Source: Hermatobates lingyangjiaoensis (lineage: Eukaryota > Arthropoda > Insecta > Hemiptera > Hermatobatidae). Taken from it: a stretch of DNA of 64,000 bases. Positions 46,140 through 58,130 of this stretch are shown here, in pieces (the first letter of the stretch is position 1; every line of letters begins with the position of its first letter). The position numbers and the translations under genes are program-made. The notes under the pieces were generated by a model. The model was not told where the DNA came from and did no database searches. It worked only from the letters and a program-made list of their open reading frames with translations. Location of the stretch: NCBI GenBank assembly GCA_026182355.1, contig JAPFBL010000240.1:62001-126000 (forward strand). Reading direction: 5' to 3'.

Positions 46140-47225
46140 CATTGTTTTTTGGTAATACTGAATCAAGGGAAAGGTGCTTTCTTTCTTTTTTTACGACCAA
46201 ACAGCTACTAATTAAAATAAAATTCCCTCGTGATTCATAAACTAAAAATTTTATCAAGAACAATTTATGAATATTGTAAGAGAAATTTTTCCGTAAGAAA
46301 TTCTTTGGTATTTTGGTATTTTTACCTTAAATCCTGACCAAATCTACATGTTTTGGGTCTTTAAAAATTACTACTGCTGACATAATAAAACTATTGTATC
46401 ATTTAATCGATTATAAGGAAAAGGTTTCCTTAGGCTTAATAAACCACAAAAATATATCTAGGGGTAACAGGGACAATGATTACTTGACCTACTTCCATCA
46501 AAAACTCATTTCACTCGTTTATAAGATGTTTTTCCATCGCTGAAAAGCCAGGGATTCTATTCTAAACTACTGAATTGTTGGGAAGCAGATAATTTTGCAC
46601 AGCAGAAAATTAATTTGTTAATAAAAAGAAGAAAAAGATTCACTCCACTGTAATTTCAACACGTTGTTATTATGATAGTACCAAATCTGATTAAGAAACA
46701 ACCTAAACCTTAGTATTGAGAATCCAAATTACACTGTGGTCAAAACATAGCCAAGTAAGTAATTTTTGAGCAATTAGACTTATAGGAATAGCGTTGCTTG
46801 TCAATAATATTTCTGTGATATAAGAAGTGTAAATATCTGTTCACAAATACGAATATATACTAATCAACCAGTAAAAAGTTAACATTTCTGAGAAAGTAAT
46901 TTTTAACGAAATAGTTTATTTCAGAGATTGGCTCATGGTCTCATGTCAATAACCCCATACTATCAGACATGAGTGACCCCTTATCAAAGATGTATATTGT
47001 AACGATTCTGTTACATTCTGTTAAGAAAGATTTTTAGTGTATGAATAAAATTATATTATATAAATTTCTGTTGTTGCTCCTCGTAGAAATTTACTATTTA
47101 CAACTTCAAAAATCTTGGTTGTTTAAATTAGTCATTTGATCTTAAGTCAAAAGTCAGTGACTTCATTGACTAATCTTTTATAATATTTATTCTTGTTTAT
47201 TATAAGAAGTGCTTATTTTATCTGG
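46140..47225. other. Gene-poor stretch
   Basis: No gene or recognised mobile element. Confidence 0.35.
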
Positions 47226-47229
47226 CGTC

Positions 47230-48090
47230 AATTTTGTGCCGCATACCTCGGCAAATGTTCAAGAGGTGATTTAGAAGGCCTGGTTTGTGTCATTTCTGAT
47301 GTCATTGAATTCGGAGTATTGATGCAGGTCATCCATGTTTAGCACGCTGCGTTCGCAAAAGACGGCATTATAAAGATTAATGTATATCTATTATCCCGGG
47401 ATCGTCAAATGATAACTCACTGCCCGTGGAGTTTTGTCATATTAAAGAAACTTAATATGAGTAGAAAACATTTTTCGTTTTTGTCTGCTGTTGGGAAAGA
47501 AAGAGAGTGAGACAACAGATAGGAAATAGATGAGGAAGGGTCAGGTTGGGTGAGCCTAGGTCGTCTGTATTGTTATGAGTGTATGCATGTACAGGTTTGT
47601 CCCTTCCTCCCCCCGTAATCCCCGCACTGGGCGACAGTTTTCCGATGGCAAAGTCTGTGGCTTCGGAGCCTGCCCACCGACACACTCTGCAGAGTCCCGT
47701 CCAGTAACAATTGGCACTACAGCACATATCGAGATTATACACCAGCTGATCAGGGCTGCCTATCTGGTGCCTGGGAGTGCTAACCCAGTTTTGACTCTGT
47801 ACCCTCTCAGATCGGCCCCATCAGTGTCAGCCCTTGTGTTGGGAGGAAACGAGGGGATCCAGTTCATTGACCTGTGCAGTGTAATGTGTATAGGATGGTG
47901 TGGTGATGAGCTCGAGGAAAGTGGGGCGCTACTCCCTTCAGTTGCACACCTCAACTGTCCTCTAACTGGGTTGGTTCGGGACCCTTTATTGGTTATTCAG
48001 GGCTGCCCTGATAGCGAAAAGATCGTACAGGGTATTCAACTATCCACCAGCTGTGGACCCACCCAGTAGCTTCCCAAGCCCTGGGAACGA
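47230..48090. other. GC-rich block, probably LINE-derived, unassigned
   Basis: The plus strand has a 164-codon frame at 47575-48069 (RFVPSSPRNPRTGRQ near its start, QLSTSCGPTQ at its end) with no domain I know. It ends just before an (AATAATGAC)-like simple tract at 48100-48160. On the minus strand near 47335 the frame MDDLHQYSEFNDIRNDTNQ resembles nothing certain. Its composition and its place next to a LINE RNase H end suggest retroelement sequence. The direction is unclear. Confidence 0.3.
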
Positions 48091-48289
48091 GAATATTAAT
48101 TGAATAACAATAATGACAATAACAATAATGGATAACAATTATAACAATAATGAAATGCAAAAATACTAAACCAATAATAACAACACAATGCTGATAATTA
48201 GACGGAATGATAACTGGGCAATCGTAACAACGCATAAAGCACAGTTAAGACCAATATAATAGCTCAATTAAGTATGTTGAAATATTTTT

Positions 48290-48790
48290 TCACCACTTCT
48301 TTAATGGCATCGACCAGGCTCTCGTCCAGCAAAACCGTAAATGGTGGGAGCCACGGACCTCCAGCTGTCACCACTCGTCTCCAGCTTGCTCATCGTAGTT
48401 CAACTCAACGTAGTCGAATGGTATGTGCTCCACTGTTTGAGCCGACCTGACGTCGCAATCGCACTTTGGTGAGTTCACTATCCATAGAAAGGGAAGATAA
48501 TGACCAAATCAACCATGGCCTGTTATAATCTGGGTCACTTTCAAATCCATACAGAGGTTTTTTAATGCTTTTTGCCTAACAGAGGGCAAGAATCTTTTCG
48601 TAAGCTGACCATTGACCGACTCTTCCCCCAACTTCCGCCAGCACTCTATGCTGCGTTTATGGGCACTGTTTGAGAAAACTGTAACTCATTCCATATTTGT
48701 CTGTAGGCCACTCTTTTGGCTAGTTTGTCAGCTAACTCGTTACCTTCTATACCTACCTCTTCATTCAGGTAAAATAGATTGTTACCCGTG
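48290..48790 (-). pseudogene. LINE ORF2 end: RNase H and C-terminal Cys/His segment
   Basis: Minus strand: EEVGIEGNELADKLAKR (the RNase H GxxGNExAD signature), then after a stop RQKALKNLCMDLKVTQIITG, HG, stop, FGHYLPF, and PKCDCDVRSAQTVEHIPFD. The last part is the CxC ... TxEH motif that follows RNase H in I/Jockey-type non-LTR retrotransposons. Two in-frame stops (near 48648 and 48522) show it is dead. The upstream RT is not seen. Confidence 0.8.
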
Positions 48791-48951
48791 TTACCCAAAC
48801 AAACATGTATCATGCAGTGTTGTCAAACCTATGACATTCTATGCATTTTCGAAAATATCAGTCTATTCTTCGAGGGATATATGGATATAGATTAACTGTT
48901 ACTATTATTGGTCATGCGAAACTATCCAAATGACTAAAAGGTAAGAAAATG

Positions 48952-49277
48952 TTTTTTTTTTGTAGAGGGTAGAAAGAATAACAAAGTCAGCCCTCACGTG
49001 CCAATTCGTCTTTGGGAATATTGCATCTCCTATTGATTTTACGTTTGCAGTCCTAAATTTTGCCTAACTGAAGTGTAATTGAAGTATGAATCTTTAAGGA
49101 ATACCTGACATCATAGAGGCTAGAGATCGACGGTTTTATTTCCCCTCTTAGAGACGACATGGTCAGATTTATTCAACTCCCACGTAAATAAATTGAGGGC
49201 CAGGGAGGTGGGGGTGTATTGAATCCTGGGCCCACCAGTTCAGAAGCGAGCACGTTGCCACTGAGCTAACCTGGCCA
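48952..49277 (-). mobile_element. tRNA-derived SINE, type 2
   Basis: Minus strand: GGCCAGGTTAGCTCAGTGG (box A), CCCAGGATTCAATAC (weak box B), body, then the alternative tail GATGCAATATTCCCAAAG and poly(A) at 48952-48961. It shares the head and body with type 1 but not the CCTAACC tail. Confidence 0.85.
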
Positions 49278-49279
49278 CT

Positions 49280-50850
49280 AGAAAACCCACTTCTAAAAAA
49301 ATTTCAAGCTTTTTCTTGTCTATACTGTTTAAAAGCTCTCTCGAGGGTTTAACTTCCTAGCGGTAAACTTGCTTTCTAGTCCTCATACCTAAACTCACTT
49401 TGCTGCCAACAATGTTTAAAGCAACTTATCTTGTTAGAGTGCCACAACCAACTAATAGCACCATATAAGCTTACCTAGGTTTCAGTTGATATGTTTTGCT
49501 CTAGCGCTGGCTGTAAGGACCTATTAAGAAACATCACTCAGAGGCAATCTTATTGGGAGTGTTGTTATCAATTTTGCAGGGACACTGTAGTCGTACCTCT
49601 ACAAAATTATTTTTTTTTAGTCAAAGCCCACTTTTGGCTGTTCAGTCATTTGGTGACGCGTTGCCAGTATAACTGAGCTCTAGAAGTCATGATATAGTAA
49701 ACGCGTTATAGGCAAAACTGGATGATGGTTTGGATTACGCAGGAGCCACCACGTGCAGGTGATCAACATCAGACCTCACTCAAGAAAAGTATGTGAAGGT
49801 ATTTCTACGTGCAACAGTGTAGAGGTACTGTATACATTTCAAAACACTATTTGATCAAAATAAAGCTTGTTATTAATGTTACATCAAAGTCATCGCTTCT
49901 TCGTTATATTTCCATAGCCCGTCAGGAATTACTATATACGGCGCTCAAACAATTATATGTAATGGTTCTATAAAACTAATCAATACAAACACTAGAAAGT
50001 GATAATACATTGATTATAAATTATCACTATACCAGTCATTATGAAAATGAATAATCTAAGTCTGTTAAAGGTAAATACGTCTTCAACCTTATCACAATAC
50101 AGAAAACTTTGTGAAGTAGGTGTTGAATCACCATTTGTTCCAAGTTTTAGACTCAGAGTATAAAAATAACATGTTTTATACAGAAGTAAGATGTAAGAAG
50201 TTTGGCTGTTCAAAATGTTAAAAGGGATATTTGGTCTGTAGCAGAAATATGATTAATCATTCTTCAGACACTATTCAAAAGGTATCTCCGAGTTGTAAGA
50301 TGAAGAACGGGTTTGCTACTTTCCAGTTAAAGTTAGTACTACTAGGTACCTAAATATGTCAATATAGAAAAAATCAAATTGTCAACAATATATTTCATAT
50401 GTTTACTGTTTTTTAAATTAAACTTTGGATTTGAAACAACAGATTATGTCAAAAATGTTTACCTACTCTCACAAGAAAGTACAAAATTTGAATTCAAAAA
50501 CAGATTTTATGATTTTAAAAAGTAATCTGTACTTCTTATATCAATTGCAAAAACATTCTCCGTAAAATCCACATCATAAAAAAATGCCCTATATAAAATT
50601 ATGAATTGTGTTGTATCTTACAATAAAGAAAAACTCCTTCAGTTGGGTTAAAAAGTTTATTTCAAAAATACGACTCTCTTAAAGTAAATTAAAATCAAAA
50701 CTTTTGGGTATTCATAAAAGTTTTAAAATATTTATTTCCATGATTAAATATATAAAATCTAAAATTAAAACTATTTTGTATATAAAAACGAGTGGGGGGA
50801 TTTGTTATGTGAATCTGGATTTGTATAAATTTTATGAGTTAGTTAGTTTA
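49280..50850. other. Mostly unassigned sequence
   Basis: Positions 49290-49850 are of balanced composition (CTCTCGAGGGTTTAAC, GACCTATTAAGAAACATC, CCACCACGTGCAGGTGATC). The 61-codon frame at 49491 has no domain. From 49850 on it is AT-rich with nothing recognised. Confidence 0.3.
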
Positions 50851-50859
50851 TTGCTCATA

Positions 50860-51645
50860 TTACTGGTGGCTCGTTCCTAGCTGCTTAACTTCAGGATATT
50901 ACTCTATTTCAACTTGACATTATCGTGGTCAGGCTTACCTGCAATGCCTTACAGCTTTAGGACTACCCTAGTGGTTTTTTGAACTCGGTCGTCGTCCTCC
51001 GAAGACGGCAATTCCCCGTTACCCCGGGACCAGGGCTATCTACTGGTGGTTCATCGAACATCATCAGGGCGTCATTGTTAGGAGTGTTGTTAGGATCTCA
51101 AGTGAAACGACTCATAGAGAGAGATTACAAATCTCTCGTTGGCTAAACGCCACCTGCCTGGGATAGTTCTGAGAGCCTCTAAGCTCTCCCTTTGGCTAAC
51201 TTCCACCTGTACTGACCATAAATGGGCCCGAAAGGGTGGTATCTAATCGTCCCCACACTGAGAACTCGTCAAGAGCTCGAGCCTCTACCAGGCAAGTACC
51301 AGTTGTCCAGTCCAATCAGCTGAGTTCAAGGCCCGTTCCCACTGGTAAGGGTTTGGGGTCTCTAGCTCCCCTGGATGCTAAGCAGGCCTTTTTCGAGAAG
51401 TTACTGCTTCTCAAACAGGGACCACAAGGGTTTACTCAACTTGGGTCAGAACCAACAGCCACTACGAGTACAACCTCCTCAATTGGCGTGGGAGGATGTT
51501 TGGCCCCATGGGCCCCACCACCCTTGGGTGTTGAGTCATAAGGTGGTGGCCTGACCAGCATAAGCGAGAGATCCTTTCGTCTGTACGCTTGTGGTCGAGA
51601 GCTGTACATGAAAGCAAATGGTCGGTGTTCATGAAACCAACAAGA
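50860..51645 (+). mobile_element. Probable LINE 5' region with ORF1-like frame
   Basis: A GC-richer block with paired phrases (CTCGTTGGCTAAACGCCACC and CTTTGGCTAACTTCCACC) and CCCCGTTACCCCGGGACC. It leads into a 101-codon frame (51236-51541; PTGKGLGSLAPLDAKQ, and FEKLLLLKQGPQGFTQLG). The low-complexity Ser/Thr/Pro composition fits ORF1 leaders of non-LTR elements, but no zinc knuckle or coiled coil is visible. Weak similarity to 1560-1615. Confidence 0.35.
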
Positions 51646-51659
51646 ACCAAACTATAGCT

Positions 51660-52070
51660 TATTTTGTGTTATAATGTAACCTGAATTTTCCTAATGACTG
51701 ATCAATAATAGATCAGTGGATATTATTTTACCTGCTGTGTCAACTGAATTGATATTATCTTTAATTAATATTTGTTCCTTAATTGGAATATTTCATTTTC
51801 AATTTTTTTTGTTCGATTTTAACTTTAGTTTCTTCTCGATCTATTTGATTTTTCCTGCACTTCCACGATCTTCTATTTGTTTGGTCTATTTTCATACTTA
51901 TTGGTCCATATGAAAAATCAAAGAGTTTTTTGTTTCCTTTATAACATGAAACAAATTATCAATACAAGGTTAAGAAAACATTAGAAATTCAATTAAATCT
52001 AATTAATAAATTAATAATTAAATACATTATCAATTATATAGATAAAAAAAAATTGAATGTTTTCCTTATT
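51660..52070. other. Gene-poor AT-rich stretch
   Basis: Nothing identified. Confidence 0.35.
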
Positions 52071-52077
52071 TCGAACA

Positions 52078-52218
52078 CATTTATTTAACACTATTTTTAT
52101 TTTTTATCGAGGTTTGGTCTGTCTTCAATAATACAACACCTTTAAGCCCTTAAAGGTGTTGTATTATTGAAGATAGACCAAACTTCGATAAAAAAGAAAT
52201 ATGGTGTTAAAAAAAATA
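52078..52218. repeat. Foldback element, arms about 65-70 bp
   Basis: Inner arms are nearly identical: GTCTTCAATAATACAACACC and its complement around a short CCC loop. Three or four mismatches fall across the arms (GTC/ATC, GAGG/GAAG). Flanked by AT-rich DNA with no TSD I can define. Confidence 0.7.
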
Positions 52219-52494
52219 TCACATAAACTGAGCAAAAAAAAACAATAATTAAATAATAAAAAGGTATAAATTAATTATAACAGAAAATAACCTTCTTTTT
52301 CAGATTCATGATAGAAGGCGTAGGAAAACCGGTAGAGCTATAGAGACAACATATTTTTTATTACTTGTGCAATCGGTTAATGTATGGTATTTATATATAA
52401 AGGAGAATTTTAAATAAAAATGAAGGCTCCACATGAAAGAGCTTTCTGTTAAAAAACTAATAAGGAAGAAGTCCTTGTTGCCATAAGACCCTTA

Positions 52495-52600
52495 TAAGTG
52501 AAGATATAAACCTGTAAAAGCACAATAAGTGTTCGAAACTCGCTGTTAGTTGGTAGCATAAAGCTCTTTTGTGTAGAGACTTAATTGTTTTTTTGGATTC
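52495..52600 (+). mobile_element. PLE R4 fragment, decayed
   Basis: AATAAGTGTTCGAAACTCGC and TTTTGTGTAGAGAC match R4. The core reads CUGUAAA, so the hammerhead is dead. Confidence 0.5.
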
Positions 52601-52619
52601 CCCATTCCAACATATTAGG

Positions 52620-53735
52620 GTTAGTTGATGTGTTTTACTAATATTGTTTCTATCATATTTCTGTCATTACTTACTCCTTTCCATTGCATTAAAAAAAATG
52701 TGTCAGCCAACTATTTTGTCATTCTTCAACTATTTTTTTGTTTTTGGAATAAATCGTGTATTACTTTCAAACAACATTGTATTATACCTTTGTATCAGTT
52801 GAGGGAGTAATTTTTTTTCAATATATCTTCTAACAAGAAGATATAATTTTTAATAGCGCTATATAAAAGTTAAAAAAAAAAAAAGGAAAAATCAATAAAT
52901 TATACAAACAAGAAAATTGTTAGCAATATACTTTTAATTTACATATAACTTGCAAACAACGCACAACTATACTTCTCAATAATATTATATTGTACTCACT
53001 AACTTCATCCTTCGAAACAGACTTTGTTCATTTATTTACAAGAAATAATACAAGTATTGAAACAGTCTACATCACATTCATTTCATATATTTATATATAA
53101 ACAGGGAAATTCCTTATAAATTATATTTACAATTTTTTAAATTAACATATCAGAAATAAGGGATATGGCCACAGGTTTATAGGTATAAAGGACTATATAC
53201 AAAGGCTTTCAGGTCGTCACTTTGAGTGATATATATATACTAAACAAAATATTTCAATATTGAAATAAATGAGTATTTATACAGTGTTAATATATATATA
53301 TTTTAAGGGATACACTTTTTTTTTTATTTTTAAGTTTGACTGTGTAAGTTCATTTGGTCATTATGCACTATTCAGATTGCCAGGCACTGCTGTAGATAAA
53401 TTTTAGATGTTTAGATAATATATTTGAATTTCTTTGTAAGATTTAGTGTTTTTATATGAATTTCATCGACAGATTCATTTTGTTGTTTTTTTCTTATTTT
53501 CTTGAAATGCTGGTGTTAGGGAGAATAAAGCGATAATAATAGCGTGAATACTTGTTGAACCTCGCTAATATTGAAAAAAACAAAATTAAATGTATAAATG
53601 AAGGGGAAAGTAACTATTATTTGTCTATAGAAATGGGATATTATATTTTATACAACCATTTTTTTTGTATTAAGTTCGATTTAAAGATCATAAGATTTAT
53701 CAAAATTTATAAATTACATATCGTAAACATGAATT
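52620..53735. other. Gene-poor AT-rich stretch
   Basis: Short TA arrays at 53230 and 53290; no gene. Confidence 0.4.
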
Positions 53736-53775
53736 TAATATAATGATCAAACCACAATAAGAAATGGGAAAACAA

Positions 53776-53818
53776 GACTAAGATCTTTCAACCGTAACAA
53801 GCGGTCTTCGTCAGAGTC
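53776..53818 (-). ncRNA. Hammerhead ribozyme, R1 family, intact
   Basis: Stem I GACU / AGUC, core CUGACGA, extra A, stem II GACCG / CGGUU (loop CUUGUUA, one closing G-U), GAA, palindromic stem III AGAUCU, U at the cleavage site (triplet CUU). All conserved core residues are present. As in other families, stem III can close well only between two molecules. Confidence 0.8.
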
Positions 53819-53840
53819 AAAAACCCAACGTTGGGTTTTT

Positions 53841-53883
53841 GACTCTGACGAAGACCGCTTGTTACGGTTGAAAGATCTTAGTC
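53841..53883 (+). ncRNA. Hammerhead ribozyme, R1 family, intact, plus-strand partner
   Basis: Identical to the minus-strand unit at 53776-53818. A transcript of either strand through the palindrome would contain one hammerhead and its antisense, which would compete with folding of the ribozyme. Confidence 0.8.
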
Positions 53884-53949
53884 TTGTTTTCCCATTTCTT
53901 ATTGTGGTTTGATCATTGATTGTTATTTCACGTGTTTATGTGAAATCTT

Positions 53950-55000
53950 TTTATTTATGAATTTAATATATATATTATTTTTAATAATCCTTTAATTTGA
54001 ATTAACTAAATCATATTTTGTTTCATATATTTATTGTTAGGAGATATAAGTGTTTAGTTATCATTCTCTCTCCTTTATCTTTTCGCTCTCTCTCTCTGAT
54101 CTTTCTTTCATCATCTTCTTCTTGCCTGATCTCTCTTTTTCTATTTTCATGTCATTTTAATCTTTTTATTCTACACTCTCTTTTGAGGTTAGGTCAGTAT
54201 AAAATGACCTCTCTTCAGAAAATATAACACCCTTAGGCCTTAAATTCCTTTTTTTTAACTACTCAACACCGTTGATTATATGTGAAGAGAATTTTGCCTT
54301 TTTGAAGTTTGTAGAAGAAGAAGAAGTAATAAACAGAGACTTGATAATGTTTTGGAATAAGACTGACGCCTTTACGTTTGCAAGACGAAAGACAAACGAT
54401 TTTCTCTCTTCTTGGAAAAAATCTAAGTCAACGTGGCTTGTTTCAAATTTCAAACTTTCAGTTCAAAAATCAGGAATACTAATAATGAACCACAAACAAC
54501 CCATTGTACTTAATATTAATAATTATTCATTTTACACTAAATTCAATTCATTCTTCCATCATAAGTGTTCAAATCTTAAATAATTATTTTTTGATAAATC
54601 ATACATTCTTATCATCTATTAGTTTATTTCGTCAATTTTCAGTATAAGTTTTTGAAGTTAAAAAGTAAATAATACTCATAGAATAATGTGTGCTGCACAC
54701 GTCACATAGCAATCATGTATACAGTGTGTTCATTCCTCGTACGTAATGAAGCCTGACTTTCAGTAATATACTAATAACTAACAATAATCTTATTCTTTCT
54801 AAAAAAAATAGTTGTATTCAAGAACTAACTACAGAAATAATTAATATATATATTTTTTTAAAGTGACTAGTTCATAAATAAAAACGAATTATATTCCGAA
54901 AATATTTGTAAATATTTACATATTTAAGGGGAGATAAAAAATTATAATACTTGTTAATATAGGATTTAACTACAATAATGAAGGAAATTGGAAGAAGTTT
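53950..55000. other. AT-rich stretch with a pyrimidine block
   Basis: TCTCTCTC and TTCTTC-type runs at 54064-54135. The frames at 54272-54583 (plus) and 54259-54453 (minus) overlap and have no domain. This is downstream flank of the Msx-like gene. Confidence 0.35.
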
Positions 55001-55090
55001 TAGGTCTTTGAATTTGTGGTTTATTTGTTATATATATATATATATAAATGTGTGTGTAGATAAAATTACCGACCGTGAAATAGAAACAAA

Positions 55091-55173
55091 ATTAAAGTTT
55101 AACAGGACTCGGTCTCAGAGGGAAACTCACCGAGTCCTGATAAACTTTAAATATATATATATATATATATATA
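55091..55173. repeat. Inverted repeat joined to (TA)n
   Basis: TTAAAGTTTAACAGGACTCGGT and its near complement ACCGAGTCCTGATAAACTTTAA flank a 13-base loop, and (TA)n starts at once after it. The layout resembles the PLE terminal pairs, but no hammerhead core is present. Confidence 0.6.
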
Positions 55174-55199
55174 TTTCTGAAATTTATGATTATAAAATC

Positions 55200-55265
55200 A
55201 GCGCCCCGGTGACTGGACTGGTAAAGTCACTTGCCTCGGTTATTGAGAGTAGGGCTTTATTCCCA
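55200..55265 (+). mobile_element. tRNA-like SINE head fragment
   Basis: GGTGACTGGACTGGTAAAG resembles box A context and GGGCTTTATTCCCAC a degraded box B, with CACTTGCCTCGGTTATTGAG between, typical of tRNA-derived SINE heads. It differs from the seven-copy family. No tail recognised. Confidence 0.4.
55253..55258 (-). terminator. Possible poly(A) signal of the Msx-like gene
   Basis: AATAAA on the minus strand about 400 bases after the stop codon. Another lies near 55019. Neither is confirmed; the 3' end of the transcript cannot be fixed from sequence. Confidence 0.25.
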
Positions 55266-55664
55266 CAACGTTGACTTCTCTGTTGTTCTAAACTTTTTTA
55301 TAACTGATTTCAGATGCATTCTTCTGAAACTGAAATTTTTAAAAAAAATAAGATAAAAATAAAATGATTATTCAGGAAATATGAAGATAGTATTGTTCAA
55401 CATTAGCGAGGTTGAAAAATTATTGAGTCCTTAAACTTGAGAACAAATATTACATACTTACAGAAATATTTTATGAGTTAGGAATGAGTATATTTGTTTA
55501 ATATTCATTTTGATGAAATTCTATTAAAAACCAAAAAAAAAAAATGTCAAAAAATTAAATGACTATGGAGGAGATTCTACTGGAAATGGTGGGAACTGTG
55601 CGGAGACAAGAGATCTGAAGGTGATTCAAGAAAGCCTGAAGGGACTGAGGAAGGTTATAAACTC

Positions 55665-55922
<258 letters not shown>

Positions 55923-55945
55923 CTAGAACAAAAAAGAACGTGTTA
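55923..55945 (-). other. Splice acceptor of the Msx-like last exon
   Basis: On the minus strand CGTTCTTTTTTGTTCTAG precedes the exon, a good polypyrimidine tract with AG. It fixes the exon boundary at 55922. Confidence 0.85.
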
Positions 55946-56095
55946 AAATAATTTGCCTTAAATTAATGAAAATAAATAAAAACTGTTTAAATCAAAATAT
56001 CCACTCCAGAATACTATAATTTTATTTTGAAGTCACGCATTTCATTCTAATATATATTTGGCTTTAAAGTTTAATTCAGTTGAAGATTACTGTCA

Positions 56096-56394
56096 GGGGG
56101 CTAGGTTAGGTCAGTGGACAATGTGCTTGCCTCTGCACTGGTAGGTCCATAGTTCGTTACCCACTCTGGTCCTCGATTTATTCACGTGGGACGTGAATAA
56201 ATATGAGTACGTCGTCCTTCGAAGAAGCGTTAAGCCATCAATCTCAAGCCTGTATGTCTACTCTAATTACCCTTGAGTTAGGCAAAACTTAGGACTCCCA
56301 ATGAAGAATCAATGGAAGATGCAATATTCCCAAAGAGGAATAAAGCATGGAAGGACTGAGTCTGTGAGTCCCTCAGCCCTCTATGAAAAAAAAA
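56096..56394 (+). mobile_element. tRNA-derived SINE, type 2, in the Msx intron
   Basis: Head GGCTAGGTTAGGTCAGTGG, weak box B (TAGTTCGTTACCC), body CTCGATTTATTCACGTGGG, then the type 2 tail GATGCAATATTCCCAAAG, CTGAGTCTGTGAGTCCCTC and a nine-base A run. It is antisense to the gene. Confidence 0.88.
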
Positions 56395-56849
56395 TATCAA
56401 CAAAATATTCCAAAAAAAAAAAAAACAATAATCATTCATACAGATTTCCTGAAGCAATAACTACAGTATTTTGCTAATAATGTTGATCCTACTGGTCAAT
56501 TGCACATCAACAGTAATTTTCATAGCAATTATAATAGAAGTGCTTAAATTTTATCATAACATAATATATAGTCAATACTTATGTTGTATTCGTTTTTATT
56601 AACATCCCAAGTCATTCTTGAAAATCATTAAACATATCACATAAAAAGTACTTTATTTTATTTTATGAATGAAATTAAAAACATAATCTGTTTAAATATA
56701 TGCGTTTATAAGTACTGTTAATTAGAAAATAGATTTATGTTTTATTTTTGGTACATGTAATAAATGGATAATACAATAAGAGACTGAAATTTTATTTAAA
56801 GCTAATTTATGTTGCAGAATGAGGTTTTATTGTAAAATTGAAATAAAGA

Positions 56850-57330
56850 AAAAAAAATGAGGGTATGGTGTTGTAGGTAGAAGAAGAAGGAAGAGGCACA
56901 AATTAGTTTTTTGTTTGGTTGTGGAGGAGCGGTTAGTTTATGAATGTTTTTGATTTTTTGTTAAAGCAGGGTGAAGTTGGTCAGAAGTGGGAGGGGCGGG
57001 GGGGGGGGGGCGGCTCTGAGACAAACGACCGCTACCGGTCCAAAGGTCAACAGATGTCCGCGGCGAAGAATCAATTTGGGGAAAATATTTCCCCTGTTGG
57101 AGGCAGGATTAATCGTGGAAACGTCTGAGAGAGAGAGAGAGTGAGTGAGAGAGAGGCTGAAATACGGGCTGAAGAGGGGGCAAAACCGGTTTGTCCCATC
57201 TTAGGAGCATCTTGTCATCGAGGGCCCTGACAAAGCCGCTTGCCTCTCACACAAACACAAGACTAATTAGGACCAATGGAAGAGCATTTCTTTACCAGAC
57301 ATCAAAGTATTTCCTTCCTGTTTCATCTTG
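56850..57330. promoter_or_regulatory. GC-rich island in the Msx-like intron
   Basis: Contains a 13-base G run (56998-57010), GAGACAAACGACCGC, ACCGGTCCAAAGGTCAACAG (nuclear-receptor-like AAAGGTCA), GGAGGCAGGATTAATCG (a GGATTA homeodomain site), a GAGAGAGA tract and GACTAATTAGGACC. No convincing ORF (the 62-codon frame is glycine-rich and unrecognised). Placed about 1 kb from the exon inside the intron, it is a candidate Msx enhancer; inference only. Confidence 0.4.
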
Positions 57331-57479
57331 AGCCATTTATACAAAAAAAAAAAAAATTGTCTATATAACAGGTAATATAGAAGAACCAAAGCCTTATTCT
57401 ACATCACTAATAACTCGAAGAACTCATATTAAAATACCATAAAACTAAAATTAAAACCATCTATCTATATATGTTTATA

Positions 57480-57720
57480 AAAAGATTTCACAATAAACAC
57501 GTGAAGTAATAATTAATATTCAAACCACAGTAAGAAATGAGAACAAATATAAATACATTGAATAAATTAAATTAAAATAATTAAAAGAAATTGGTCTATA
57601 AATGTTCATATACATAATGTGTACAGAAGAATCACAATAAACGAGTGATGCAATCAATAAAGTATAAAACCACAAGGAAAAATGAAGGATAGAAATAAAT
57701 GCTCTGAGGCCTTTCACTTT
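57480..57720 (-). mobile_element. Decayed PLE R1 units
   Basis: Two diverged copies of the R1 tail (AATAAACACGTGAAGTAATA, then CAAACCACAGTAAGAAATG; and AATAAACGAGTGATGC). No hammerhead left. Confidence 0.5.
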
Positions 57721-58130
57721 ATGTCAGCAAAGAGTAAACAAAGTAATCATACCTTCTATGTTACCTGCTTTGTTTTTATGTTACCTGCTTTGTTTTTATG
57801 TTATTTGTTTTCTGATGAGATAAAGTAAAAGACTTCACACCATTTATTTTTATCACTTTTCTTTTTCCTCGTGGTTTTATATTTCATATATTTACTGCAG
57901 ATACACATTACAGAAATGGTAATTATAATTATGTATCATGTCAGGAATCATGACAAAAATGATAAAGACATCCTTTAGTGAAGTTTGGACGCATAAGATG
58001 TCATCTTTATGCTATGAAAGTTAATTTAATTAAAAATAAAATGACAAAAAATACAAGGGAAAAATTAAATAAAAAGTAGTACAGATATTTAAATTAGAAG
58101 CTGTAGACGTTTCTAAAGAATCTCATGTCG

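Larger units (their letters stand above)
53742..53917. mobile_element. Perfect palindrome: two PLE R1 units
   Basis: Left arm 53742-53829 and right arm 53830-53917 are exact reverse complements over 88 bases, centred on CCCAACGTTGGG with no spacer. The right unit continues into the R1 tail hairpin (53925-53946). Lack of any mismatch suggests a recent origin or gene conversion between arms. Confidence 0.95.

Noticed and set aside
53551..55425. Inverted 20 bp match ACCTCGCTAAT near 53560 and 55400
   Set aside because: Short, two mismatches, no extension; could be chance in this composition.
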